DNA of 64,000 bases from Membranihabitans marinus (GTDB lineage: Bacteria; Bacteroidota; Bacteroidia; Chitinophagales; Saprospiraceae): the NCBI RefSeq assembly GCF_021729155.1, contig NZ_JAJQYA010000005.1:1-64000 (forward strand). Reading direction: 5' to 3'. Below the pieces are notes generated by a model that was given only the letters and a program-made list of their open reading frames with translations, was not told where the DNA came from and ran no database searches. The stretch's first letter is position 1. Each line of letters begins with the position of its first letter. Both the position numbers and the translations under genes were made by a program. Shown piece after piece: positions 1 through 8,566 of this stretch.

Positions 1-371
1 GTTCATCTTTTAATTTTTTGTTTCGAATCACTAAAATCTTAAATATTTGAACTTTACACACTTTTTTGGACAGTATCTGCTAGTCTTGCCAATCTGGATT
101 AAACGGTGATGGTTTTCTAAAAAATACAAAGCTATAGCGGAGTGAAATCACAATAGCCGTGGATAAAGGAGGGAAATTGCTTTTTTAAGCAATTTAACTG
201 TAATGCGTATTAAAGGTCGTAAATCGACCTTTGGCTAAATAACCGGAGTCTCTGTGCTCAGAAGGCATTGTATACTTCTTTGTCGTAAAAGGTTCTTATC
301 TACCTAGTATTGATTTGGGTAAAAAGTGTAACAAATCCAAAGTTATTAACCTAGGCATTGGGTATAAATTC
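1..371. other. Intergenic region with hairpins, no gene seen
   Basis: No convincing coding sequence. The stretch lies downstream of the minus-strand gene ending at 372. It holds two clear palindromes, at 174-195 and 212-232, that belong to the hairpin family filling 49203-50090, here in reverse orientation. A weaker third one lies near 246-259 with the loop CTCTGT, the reverse complement of the ACAGAG type. The rest is AT-rich and unremarkable. Confidence 0.6.
174..232 (-). repeat. Two modular hairpins (minus orientation)
   Basis: Positions 174-182 and 187-195 pair over 9 bp around a TTTT loop (AAATTGCTT / AAGCAATTT). Positions 212-219 and 225-232 pair over 8 bp (AAAGGTCG / CGACCTTT) around the loop TAAAT. 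TAAAT is the reverse complement of the ATTTA loop used in the array at 49.2-50.05 kb, and the AAAGGTCG stem is the same as that at 45968-45988. No poly-T tail follows on either strand, so a simple terminator is unlikely. Confidence 0.7.
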
Positions 372-1277
372 CTAATGTTTCAAATCAATATTCACTTTAT
401 ATATTTTCCCTCCCATATTTCGGTTTTTCCAGTATTCATCGGTGATATATACGGTAGCGTTATCGACAAAAACGATGGATTCTTTTTGGGTACTCGTCCC
501 TAATGGGATCACTTTATGTTGTCCACTGAAGAATTGATCTTCAGGGAAATTATAGAAGACCCACATTTTGTTGCCACTTAAAAGACAGACTCTTGAACCA
601 TCTTCACTAATGTCGCCTGCAGTGATCCAATAATCGTTTATCTTATCTTCTCCTTTTTGGGGTTTGTTGGGCGTGAAATGATCGATTTTTCGTGCGATGT
701 GATGGCCTGGAGAGTCCGGTATTTTATAAAGGTTGGTGGCCATGGGCAAGCTGCGGTGTTTGCTGCTTAAATATAGTTGATTATTGTTCCAAAACAGGGC
801 TTCACAATCGAAGTTCATCTCATTATCTGCTGGAGGAAATTCTTTTTGATCTTCATAGGCTATGGTGATGATTTCTGCTTCTACACTATCTTTTTCAAGG
901 TAGTCCGGATTGGGAATTTTAAAGATGGTGAGATCTTTGTTTTTATTATTGTTGTTTCCCAAATTGGAGATGTATAGATTCCCCTTTGAATCTTGAGTCA
1001 TATCTTCCCAATCTCTATTCCAAGCATTGGTGATGACCAATGTTCTTATCAATTGACCTGTGGTATCGCATAGATAGATCTCGGATTCACCTCCGCTATC
1101 GTTCAATGTCCAAACTTGCTTTTTGCTATTTATTTCTATGCCTGAAGATTCATGAATGGACGATGGGAGCTGACCTAGGGTGATTAAAGCGCTGGGCTTG
1201 GTTAATATGTAATACATTCCAATGGCTATTGCAAAAGCTAGGGCAAAGGCAAGAAAGAATTGAACTTTGGTTTTCAT
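372..1277 (-). CDS. Membrane-anchored beta-propeller-like protein, function unknown
   Basis: A 301-residue protein with one N-terminal hydrophobic segment (about residues 7-25) followed by an exported domain. The rest has regularly spaced propeller-like strands, for example QVWTLNDSGG, NLYISNLGNN, QLYLSSKHRS and TVYITDEYWK. This resembles SdiA-regulated or phytase/esterase-like propeller proteins of Bacteroidota. There is no lipobox Cys and I see no catalytic motif. The start is the ATG at 1275-1277, just before the hydrophobic segment. It is monocistronic here, and its 3' end faces the palindromes at 174-232. The propeller assignment is inference from strand pattern; the function is unknown. 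Confidence 0.75.
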   Translation of the reverse strand: MKTKVQFFLAFALAFAIAIGMYYILTKPSALITLGQLPSSIHESSGIEINSKKQVWTLNDSGGESEIYLCDTTGQLIRTLVITNAWNRDWEDMTQDSKGNLYISNLGNNNNKNKDLTIFKIPNPDYLEKDSVEAEIITIAYEDQKEFPPADNEMNFDCEALFWNNNQLYLSSKHRSLPMATNLYKIPDSPGHHIARKIDHFTPNKPQKGEDKINDYWITAGDISEDGSRVCLLSGNKMWVFYNFPEDQFFSGQHKVIPLGTSTQKESIVFVDNATVYITDEYWKNRNMGGKIYKVNIDLKH

Positions 1278-1402
1278 TATAAACTAAATGTATGATTGTA
1301 GATTAAATACTCAATGGTAATATAGTGATGATTAGAATTTTTTTAGGATATTACCAGTATTAAATCGATGGTCATTTGTACTGAATTACTTACCTTTCAT
1401 TT

Positions 1403-1951
1403 ATGATGAAAAAATATTTGGCTATTCTTCGCGGGATTAATGTTGGCGGACATCGAAAAATACTAATGGCCGATCTCAAAGATTTGTTTTCCGATTTGGG
1501 GTATACTGATATTCAAACCTATATTCAGAGTGGAAATGTCATCTTTGGTGTAAGTCAGGATAAGTCGGAATCTCAATTGGCTGGAGAAATAGCAGAAGGC
1601 ATAACGAAAAAATACGGTTATGATGTGCCCGTCATTGTGCGTAGTGCTACATCCTTCATTAAAGATGCTGATGCCAATCCCTTTATTAAGGATCCGAATT
1701 ATGATATCGGTCGATTGCATTGGACTATTTTAAATGAAATCCCCAACGAGGAATATATAGATCAAATGGATACTTGGCCGTTAAACCAAGATGAGATTCA
1801 TATTGTGGGGAATAATGTTTTCCTGCAATGCGAGGGCAAATACAGTCAGACTAAATTGACGAATCAATGGATTGAGAAAAAATTAAAAGTTTCTGCTACT
1901 ACGCGAAATTGGAAGACCGTGGTGAAGTTGATATCCATGATGAGTCAATAG
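1403..1951 (+). CDS. DUF1697 family protein
   Basis: A 182-residue cytosolic protein with the family opening (KKYLAILRGINVGG at residues 3-16) and the conserved IQSGNVIF segment around residues 40-48. Length matches the family (about 175-185 residues). DUF1697 has no established biochemical role. Two ATGs lie in tandem (1403 and 1406); either could be used. It is alone on its strand and convergent with the SGNH hydrolase gene; a strong hairpin at 2023-2060 separates them. Confidence 0.9.
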   Translation: MMKKYLAILRGINVGGHRKILMADLKDLFSDLGYTDIQTYIQSGNVIFGVSQDKSESQLAGEIAEGITKKYGYDVPVIVRSATSFIKDADANPFIKDPNYDIGRLHWTILNEIPNEEYIDQMDTWPLNQDEIHIVGNNVFLQCEGKYSQTKLTNQWIEKKLKVSATTRNWKTVVKLISMMSQ

Positions 1952-2022
1952 ACAGGTAAGCATTAAGGACATTTAGAAAATCACACTAGAATATAGAACA
2001 AGACTTATTGACTGCCAAGCCA

Positions 2023-2060
2023 TGCAAAATGATGTGGTAGGGATGCCATATCATTTTGCA
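2023..2060. terminator. Long hairpin between convergent genes
   Basis: GCAAAATGAT at 2024-2033 pairs with ATCATTTTGC at 2050-2059. The stem extends inward through G-T wobbles to about 17 bp closing on GGGA (2040-2043). It lies between the 3' ends of two convergent genes, so a transcription stop or mRNA 3'-end stabiliser for both strands is plausible. There is no long T tract, so intrinsic termination is not certain. Confidence 0.45.
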
Positions 2061-2080
2061 CAGCCTTTCAGTATTTTGTA

Positions 2081-3205
2081 TTATTTCAAGATGGTTTTAA
2101 ATTTTTTAGCATAAGCTTTACCGTAGTATTCCATACCTAAGTCGGTTTGATGGGTACCGTCTACTGTACAATCCATACACATATTAATTTCATTTTTTCG
2201 CAAAATATACAGTTCTCTTACGCCTTCTCGTTGCATAGTATCATACATTTCTTCGAGAATATTATTGATTCTAAACACTGAGCTATAGTTGCCCTTGGTT
2301 ACATAATCGTCTGAATATCCCGCGTGTTGAACCATTAGGATCGGAGTATTGGGGTGTTTGTCTCTCAATTGATTGACACTTTTTCTAATTCGAGCTTTGA
2401 GTTCGTTGTCTGGATATTTTTCTGAGCTGCCCAAATTGGGTAAACAATCCAAAACGAAGGCTGCTGCATCTATTTCAGCTATAAAATCTACAACTTCTGC
2501 TTCGAGTCTACCATTGCCAGAGTAGGCTAGGTTGACCACCGGTGTATTGAGTTTACGCTGTAGGATATTGGTCCAGCCCATGCCCGGTCTCGAGGCACAG
2601 CCTCCCTGTGCAATAGAGGTACCGTATACCACGATGGGTTTTTGGGATAAAATGTCTGTGCTTATTAATTGGGCATCAGCGGGAATGCCTATTTCCAACC
2701 ATTTTACTTCATTGTAAAGGGGGAGGTATAGGCTATAGTGATGCATGCCATTAGCAGCCTCGTATGTTTGCAGGTTTTTGTATGTGTATGTAATGGTATC
2801 TTTGAAATCGTATCGACCTCTACACCATAAGGATTGGTCATGACCTTGACGTTCTACATATAGATCTAATCCACTGACTCCAGTTGCTGGCATATGGTTC
2901 ATGGCAATCTGGCCGGAAACTTGGTATTTAACTTGGATCATCGGTGCATCGGTGGCAAAAGTTAGCGTAATACCTGCGGATCTTGTAGATAATCCCCATA
3001 CGGCATCTCTTACTTTACCTTTGGCTTCCGCTGGCATTCTATGATAAGGCGAAGCCAATACATCGTGTGACCAACCTTGAGATTGAAATTGAATGGCTTC
3101 TGTTTTGGCAGCATCGTAGTAAACCATGGATTCTTGGGCCTGTGCTGAAAAGAATGATTGGGTCAAAATCAATAAAAAGATAAATTTAAGATGTAGGTAG
3201 TTCAT
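2081..3205 (-). CDS. Secreted SGNH/GDSL hydrolase
   Basis: A 374-residue protein. The signal peptide (about residues 1-23) is followed by a beta-rich N-terminal domain (to about 185) and an SGNH hydrolase domain. Visible catalytic elements are block I (YGTSIAQGG, nucleophile Ser197), a block III-like region (DCLPNLGSS, about residues 253-261), and a C-terminal DGTH (Asp349, His352). The order fits the two-domain Bacteroidota esterases whose N-terminal jelly roll precedes the SGNH fold. It probably removes acyl groups from glycans in the periplasm or outside; the substrate cannot be told. In contrast to the GDSL-like proteins at 29303 and 55834, this one keeps its catalytic residues. It is monocistronic, divergent from the fbp gene. 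Confidence 0.88.
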   Translation of the reverse strand: MNYLHLKFIFLLILTQSFFSAQAQESMVYYDAAKTEAIQFQSQGWSHDVLASPYHRMPAEAKGKVRDAVWGLSTRSAGITLTFATDAPMIQVKYQVSGQIAMNHMPATGVSGLDLYVERQGHDQSLWCRGRYDFKDTITYTYKNLQTYEAANGMHHYSLYLPLYNEVKWLEIGIPADAQLISTDILSQKPIVVYGTSIAQGGCASRPGMGWTNILQRKLNTPVVNLAYSGNGRLEAEVVDFIAEIDAAAFVLDCLPNLGSSEKYPDNELKARIRKSVNQLRDKHPNTPILMVQHAGYSDDYVTKGNYSSVFRINNILEEMYDTMQREGVRELYILRKNEINMCMDCTVDGTHQTDLGMEYYGKAYAKKFKTILK

Positions 3206-3557
3206 GTTTTGTTTTAAAGTTTTGGTAATAAAGAAGTTGAGTGTTCTGAACTCAAAGTAAAATTATAAAAAAAGGTCCCCAAATACTGCATTGCCTTAGT
3301 GGAAAACACTTGGTAAGATCGGTTGACGCTATTTCTATCGCAATAAAATTAATCAAATATTGAATTTGAAGATATTTTATATATGATTTTATGTAATTAA
3401 ATTAAAATTGGTGGGCATCCTATCGTTGAATTCGGGTATTTAGCGGAAGAATTTTGGAATTTTTCGTTTTTATCGATTACAAAGATGAAGATTATTCGTT
3501 TTATTCAACATTGAGAAGATGTCTTTGAAGTGAATTAAAAACAGATAATTTAAAAAA
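3206..3557. other. Divergent intergenic region
   Basis: The 352 bp between the minus-strand SGNH gene and fbp should hold both promoters. It is AT-rich. I could not fix a -33/-7 pair with confidence and saw no long palindrome or TAGG direct repeat of the type found upstream of 15763. Confidence 0.4.
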
Positions 3558-4556
3558 ATGCATAATCACAAACAGACCTTAGGGGAGTTTATTATTGAAA
3601 AACAAAAGGAATTTAAATACTCATCCGGTGAGCTTTCCAAATTGATTAACGCCATTCGATTGGCTGGGAAAGTGGTTAATCACGAAGTGAAAAAAGCGGG
3701 CTTGGTCGACATATTTGGCAGTTCTGGAGAGACGAATATACAGGGTGAGGATCAGCAAAAGCTCGATATTTTTGCACACAATAAGTTTATCCAGGCCTTG
3801 TCCAACAGAGAGATTGTATGCGGGATTGCTTCTGAGGAGGAAGATGATTTTATTGTCATTAATAGTAATGATAAAAACCATCAAAATAAATACATTGTAT
3901 TAATTGACCCATTGGATGGATCGAGTAACATAGATGTAAATGTATCTGTCGGTACCATTTTTTCTATATATCGTAGAAAATCACCAGTAGGCAGTCCTGT
4001 GGTTTTGGAAGATTTTCTTCAACCTGGTCGCAATCAAGTGGCTGCTGGATATATTATTTATGGAACTTCTACCATGATGGTTTATACTACAGGCCACGGG
4101 GTCAATGGATTTACTTTGAATCCAGCCATTGGAACGTATTATTTGTCTCATCCCAATATGAAGTTTCCTGAGGATGGCCATATATATTCGATAAATGAGG
4201 GCAATTATATTCATTTTCCTCAGGGGGTAAAGGATTATATAAAATACTGTCAAGCGGAGTTTGAGGATCGGCCGTATACCAGTCGGTATATTGGGTCTTT
4301 GGTCGCCGATTTTCATCGCAATATGATTAAGGGCGGAATTTATATATATCCAGAATACAGCAAGGCAAAGACGGGGAAATTGCGTTTGTTGTACGAATGC
4401 AATCCCATGGCATTTCTTGCTGAACAAGCTGATGGCAAGGCCAGTGACGGTAGGAAGCCCATCTTGGATATCCAGCCGGAAAGTTTGCATCAGAGGGTGC
4501 CCTTCTTTTGTGGCAGCAAGAACATGGTTGACAAGGCGGAAGAGTTTATGAGATAG
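3558..4556 (+). CDS. fbp: Fructose-1,6-bisphosphatase, class I
   Basis: A 332-residue cytosolic enzyme that hydrolyses fructose 1,6-bisphosphate to fructose 6-phosphate, the committed step of gluconeogenesis. Diagnostic features are the metal-binding acidic stretch SEEEDDF (about residues 92-98), the [10 protein letters not shown] signature (Asp117, Asp120) and the C-terminal substrate-loop sequence [13 protein letters not shown] near residue 270. Length matches class I enzymes. The ATG at 3558 follows an A-rich leader, as is common in Bacteroidota. It stands alone but is the only central-carbon gene here. It would let pyruvate and glyceraldehyde-3-phosphate from the aldolase at 13456 flow into hexose synthesis. 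That link is inference. Confidence 0.97.
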   Translation: MHNHKQTLGEFIIEKQKEFKYSSGELSKLINAIRLAGKVVNHEVKKAGLVDIFGSSGETNIQGEDQQKLDIFAHNKFIQALSNREIVCGIASEEEDDFIVINSNDKNHQNKYIVLIDPLDGSSNIDVNVSVGTIFSIYRRKSPVGSPVVLEDFLQPGRNQVAAGYIIYGTSTMMVYTTGHGVNGFTLNPAIGTYYLSHPNMKFPEDGHIYSINEGNYIHFPQGVKDYIKYCQAEFEDRPYTSRYIGSLVADFHRNMIKGGIYIYPEYSKAKTGKLRLLYECNPMAFLAEQADGKASDGRKPILDIQPESLHQRVPFFCGSKNMVDKAEEFMR

Positions 4557-4626
4557 CTTGTATTGAATCCTCTTTTTTGTCAATAAGGCTTAATTCATTG
4601 CATGGTCCATGTGTTATTTGTGGGAA

Positions 4627-5496
4627 TTATTCGTCTTTGGTAAAAAACATTTCTCTGTACTCTGTTGGAGTATAGTCTTTTAGCTGTTTGAACTGTCTAT
4701 TGAAATAGGATATATTTTCGAACCCACTGTCAAATGCCACCTGGGAAATACTCAATTCTCCTTCCAATAGCAGTTTGCAAGCATAGCCAATCCGTATTTC
4801 ATTGACGTATTGTATAAACGATTTATTGGTTCTTTCTTTAAAGAATCGACAAAACGATGTTTTTGTCATGTTTACAATATTTGCAGCCTCTGTAACTGAA
4901 ATAGAATGCATGAAGTTTTTTAATACAAATTCATATATTTTATTGACTTTGAAATCTTGAATAGATTCTGTGGATTGAGTAAAACTTGAACTAGACATTA
5001 ATTCTAGCTCAGAAGATTCAGATATTTTTTCTAAAATTTGCAGTAAGGTAATAATCCTATTGAGTCCAGTAGTTTCTGGAAGGGTAAATAGCTTTTCTTT
5101 GACATATCTTTTGGTTTTTTTATGGGTAACTCTTATTCCCCTTTTAGCAATTTCTAATAGATTGATTAAAGACTTAGATTCGGATAAATTATAAAAGGAT
5201 TCTCCTACAAAGTTGTGTCCAAAATGGATAGATACACTTTCTGAATAATAGTCCGGGTCATCCTTCTTTTTACTTCGCCACTCATGGGGTAAGTTGGGGC
5301 CGAATAATACGATTTCTTCGTGATCATAATCAACCAATTTATCCCCAACAAACAATTCACCATAGCCTCGATGAATATAGGTAAGTTCGTATTCTGGATG
5401 ATAATGCCATGGGATATGCCGATAAGGATCTCCATTTCTCCAAGCTTTAAAGGACTCATGGGGAGTTTCACCATGTTTCATTAATATGGGCTTCAT
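4627..5496 (-). CDS. AraC-family transcriptional regulator
   Basis: A 289-residue cytosolic regulator. The N-terminal cupin sensor domain (about residues 25-100) shows WHYHPEYELTYI. The C-terminal AraC/XylS double helix-turn-helix (about residues 190-285) shows ITEAANIVNMTKTSFCRFFKE-type first-HTH and ISQVAFDSGFENISYFNRQFK-type second-HTH sequence, both canonical. It is transcribed divergently from the BNR cluster starting at 5830, with 333 bp between. It is therefore the obvious candidate activator of that cluster, sensing a released sugar. Its 3' end converges on fbp with 70 bp between. Confidence 0.93.
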   Translation of the reverse strand: MKPILMKHGETPHESFKAWRNGDPYRHIPWHYHPEYELTYIHRGYGELFVGDKLVDYDHEEIVLFGPNLPHEWRSKKKDDPDYYSESVSIHFGHNFVGESFYNLSESKSLINLLEIAKRGIRVTHKKTKRYVKEKLFTLPETTGLNRIITLLQILEKISESSELELMSSSSFTQSTESIQDFKVNKIYEFVLKNFMHSISVTEAANIVNMTKTSFCRFFKERTNKSFIQYVNEIRIGYACKLLLEGELSISQVAFDSGFENISYFNRQFKQLKDYTPTEYREMFFTKDE

Positions 5497-5829
5497 TAAT
5501 ATGTAGTTTAATTTTATCGTAAAAAACCAAGGTGTTGATAATATTGTGTTAGTAATGGTGAATATATGATTAAAAATTCATGTCAAAAGTTTCGACTTTT
5601 ATAAACTTATAAATGGGTATGTTAAAATCTGGTGTTAGATTATTTTGAAAATTGTTTGAGATGTATAATTTACATGATGAGGATGAATGAATTTGAATTA
5701 TTTATGGGTGGTTTATAAAACATTATAATTATAGTTGTGGTGAATTTACGTACTTATCAAAGTATTAATGATATAATTATGAGCTATCGTAATTAGCAGT
5801 AATCTATTTGTTTGTAAAATTAATAAAAC
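5497..5829. promoter_or_regulatory. Divergent control region, AraC gene / BNR cluster
   Basis: A very AT-rich 333-bp region between the AraC gene and the first BNR gene. Positions 5585-5600 form AAAAGT-TTCG-ACTTTT, a 6-bp inverted repeat on a TTCG loop. It could be a regulator site or the 5' hairpin of the AraC transcript. I did not find a convincing pair of AraC-type direct repeats, so the operator is unassigned. Confidence 0.4.
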
Positions 5830-6981
5830 ATGAAAAATATATTAGTTGTAAAAGTTGTGCTGGTGATTTTATTGAGTTATAATCTAGCTCAATCACAGCA
5901 GAGTAATAATTCATTTCTAAATCCTCCTCAATTAATTGAGGATCCCGGGCTGTATTATAAATATTCCCCAGATAGCAGAGAATTTACAGGTATTTCAAGT
6001 ATGGCCGTGTCTAAAAACGGTAGAATGTGGGCAGTGTGGTATGCAGGAGTTACACCGAATGAAGATAATAATAACTATGTAGTGGTTGCTACTAGTGAGG
6101 ATAATGGTGAAAACTGGGAGGAAATCTTAGCCATTGATCCAGATGGAGGTGGTCCTGTGAGAGCCTATGATCCAGAAGTGTGGATTGACCCGAATGGTGA
6201 AGTTTGGGTATTTTGGGCTCAGGCAATAGGTCATAATGGAAGTGTAGCTGGTGTATGGGCTACTCGCACCAAAGATTTGACCACTAAATTTCCAAAGTGG
6301 TCAAATCCCAAAAGATTAACTGATGGTGTCATGATGTGTAAGCCTACGGTGTTGTCAAGTGGAGAATGGATTTTGCCAGCTTCTACATGGCGACAAACTG
6401 ATAAAAGTGCCAAAGTTATTGTATCTACAGATAATGGATCGACTTGGAGTGAAAGAGGGGCATGTCATGTACCCAAGGAAGATAGAAGTTTTGATGAGCA
6501 TATGATAGTAGAAAGACTTGACGGATCCCTTTGGATGTTGGCGAGAACTAACTACGGGATTGGACAGAGCTTTTCTAAAGATCGTGGCAAAACATGGAGT
6601 GAATTAGAACCCTCAAATATTAAACATCCGAGTGCTCGATTTTTTATTCGTCGATTGGCTTCAGGAAATCTATTATTGGTGAAACATGGGCCCATCTCTA
6701 CACGAACAGGACGATCGCATTTAATGGCTTTTATTTCTAAAGACGATGGCAATTCTTGGTCGAAAGGTATGCTGATTGATGAACGACCATCAGTGTCTTA
6801 TCCCGATGGGCAGCAAACATCAGATGGGACTATTTATATAACTTATGATTATGATCGTAGGGGAGAACAGAAAGTATACATGACGAGCTTCACTGAAACA
6901 GATGTTCTGTCTGATGATTTTGACGAGAGTGTGTATAAAGTGTTTAAAAATAGAAAGGTGATCAGTGATGCAGGGAGGTAA
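5830..6981 (+). CDS. Secreted BNR/Asp-box propeller protein 1 (sialidase-like)
   Basis: A 383-residue protein with a signal peptide (about residues 1-22) and a six-bladed-propeller pattern. Four Asp boxes (S-x-D-x-G-x-x-W) begin near residues 89, 199, 249 and 303. The fold is that of exo-sialidase-like glycosidases (GH33 and relatives). The sialidase RIP motif that supplies the first arginine of the carboxylate-binding triad reads G-I-S-S here (residues 54-57). A true sialidase activity is therefore doubtful. It is the first and most divergent of four tandem paralogues and lies directly downstream of the AraC control region. Probably a periplasmic or secreted glycosidase or lyase for the sugar catabolised by the genes at 11160-15065. 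Function inferred, substrate unknown. Confidence 0.85.
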   Translation: MKNILVVKVVLVILLSYNLAQSQQSNNSFLNPPQLIEDPGLYYKYSPDSREFTGISSMAVSKNGRMWAVWYAGVTPNEDNNNYVVVATSEDNGENWEEILAIDPDGGGPVRAYDPEVWIDPNGEVWVFWAQAIGHNGSVAGVWATRTKDLTTKFPKWSNPKRLTDGVMMCKPTVLSSGEWILPASTWRQTDKSAKVIVSTDNGSTWSERGACHVPKEDRSFDEHMIVERLDGSLWMLARTNYGIGQSFSKDRGKTWSELEPSNIKHPSARFFIRRLASGNLLLVKHGPISTRTGRSHLMAFISKDDGNSWSKGMLIDERPSVSYPDGQQTSDGTIYITYDYDRRGEQKVYMTSFTETDVLSDDFDESVYKVFKNRKVISDAGR

Positions 6982-7142
6982 ATGGCGTAATGTGGCAATC
7001 AATTCCGAGGTGCTTGAATACAATAATAGAAACATTGCATTCTATATTTCTAATAATGGAGATGAATATTGAAAGAGACAATAAGGTGATAGAGAATTTT
7101 TCATTTTAAATTAAATATGATTTTAATAAATAAATACAAACT

Positions 7143-8309
7143 ATGAATATTACTCTGAGGGCTTTAGTCTTTATCGCATTTTGGTTTTCAAACTTATCGA
7201 CTTCTAGTGGGCAAAAGGAAGAAGCCTATCTTCAACCTCCTATGTTGATAGATAATCCATCTTCAACGACTCATTATAATGTCAAAAACAGGGCGAGCTC
7301 AGGTATCCCCAGTTTGGCCATTAGTCCAAAAGGACGTTTGTGGGCTGTGTGGTATGTGGGGATTACTCAAGGAAAAATAGTAGAAGCTTGTCCTTCTAGC
7401 TATATAGCAGTGGTTACGAGTGGAGATCAAGGAGAGACTTGGGAGGAAGTACTGGCCATCGATCCCGATGAAGCTGGACCTGTAAGGGGATTTGATCCCG
7501 AAGTGTGGTTTGATCCCGATGGTAAACTTTGGGTGTTTTGGGCACAACAATTAAGTCCAGCGAGGAAAACCAGGTCTGGTGTTTGGGCCATTACAACTGA
7601 AGATGGAGACAGCGCAAAACCTAAATGGTCAAAACCTCGTCGATTAATTGATGGAGTAATGATGTGCAAGCCAACTGTGTTGAGTAGTGGGGAATGGGCG
7701 CTTCCAGTTTCATTTTGGCATGAGGAAGACAAAAGTTCAAAGATCGTGACTTCAACAAACAGAGGAAAGAGTTGGAAAGAGAAAGGCTATGTGAGCGTGC
7801 CTGAGGAATTTTTAAATTGGGATGAAAATATGATTTTTGAAAAGAATGACGGTTCACTTTCGATGTGGGTGCGAACAAAATATGGAATAGGTGAAAGTTA
7901 TTCTAAAGACGGAGGTCGAAATTGGAGCACTTTGAAACCTTCAAAAATAGCACATACTTCATCTCGTTTTTTCGTTCGTCGATTGACTTCCGGAAATCTT
8001 TTAATGGTTAAGCATGGTCCATTGTCAGAACGAACAAAACGATCTCATTTAATGGCATTTATATCTCAAGATGATGGGAGTACTTGGTCCAATGGTTTGT
8101 TGTTGGATGAGCGGGAAGGTATTTCTTATCCAGATGGCGATCAGGCAGAAGATGGAACCATATATATCACTTATGATTTCAGTAGAAGCCATGAACAACA
8201 TATTCTAATGACTTCATTTACTGAAGAGGATATCTTATCCAAAAATTACGATGCGAATATGTATAAAGTGTATAAGAATAGGAAGCTAATCAGTGATGGA
8301 GGAAATTAA
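7143..8309 (+). CDS. Secreted BNR/Asp-box propeller protein 2 (sialidase-like)
   Basis: A 388-residue paralogue of the gene before it, with a signal peptide (about 1-23) and the same four Asp boxes (for example SKDGGRNW, SQDDGSTW). It shares the block DPEVWFDPDGKLWVFWAQQ and the C-terminal KNRKLISDGGN seen in copies 3 and 4. The RIP position reads G-I-P-S, again without arginine. It lies 161 bp after copy 1 and is followed by a small hairpin at 8322-8345. It groups with copies 3 and 4 more closely than with copy 1 by visible sequence. Substrate unknown. Confidence 0.85.
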   Translation: MNITLRALVFIAFWFSNLSTSSGQKEEAYLQPPMLIDNPSSTTHYNVKNRASSGIPSLAISPKGRLWAVWYVGITQGKIVEACPSSYIAVVTSGDQGETWEEVLAIDPDEAGPVRGFDPEVWFDPDGKLWVFWAQQLSPARKTRSGVWAITTEDGDSAKPKWSKPRRLIDGVMMCKPTVLSSGEWALPVSFWHEEDKSSKIVTSTNRGKSWKEKGYVSVPEEFLNWDENMIFEKNDGSLSMWVRTKYGIGESYSKDGGRNWSTLKPSKIAHTSSRFFVRRLTSGNLLMVKHGPLSERTKRSHLMAFISQDDGSTWSNGLLLDEREGISYPDGDQAEDGTIYITYDFSRSHEQHILMTSFTEEDILSKNYDANMYKVYKNRKLISDGGN

Positions 8310-8321
8310 TATTGAATTTTT

Positions 8322-8345
8322 AAACAGATGTAAAAGTCTGTTTTT
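8322..8345 (+). terminator. Small hairpin with T run after BNR copy 2
   Basis: AAACAGA (8322-8328) pairs with TCTGTTT (8337-8343), followed by further T's. This is a weak intrinsic terminator or attenuator shape. It is placed just after the stop codon of copy 2 and could lower transcription into copy 3. Confidence 0.4.
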
Positions 8346-8566
8346 AAATAATCAACCTAGGAATAATTGTTGATATAAAGATGAAAATGTTTTGAATTTT
8401 CTCTAACTCTAGTTCTTAAATTGGGATATGCTTTGATAAAAATTAGTGAATAGAGACTGGGTGACTATTAACAATGAATCTACTTTGGATTTAACTAATA
8501 TTAATTTTTGGGCGGACGAGGAGCAAATTGATGATCGTGTAATTTTAAATTAAAAACATATTAATT

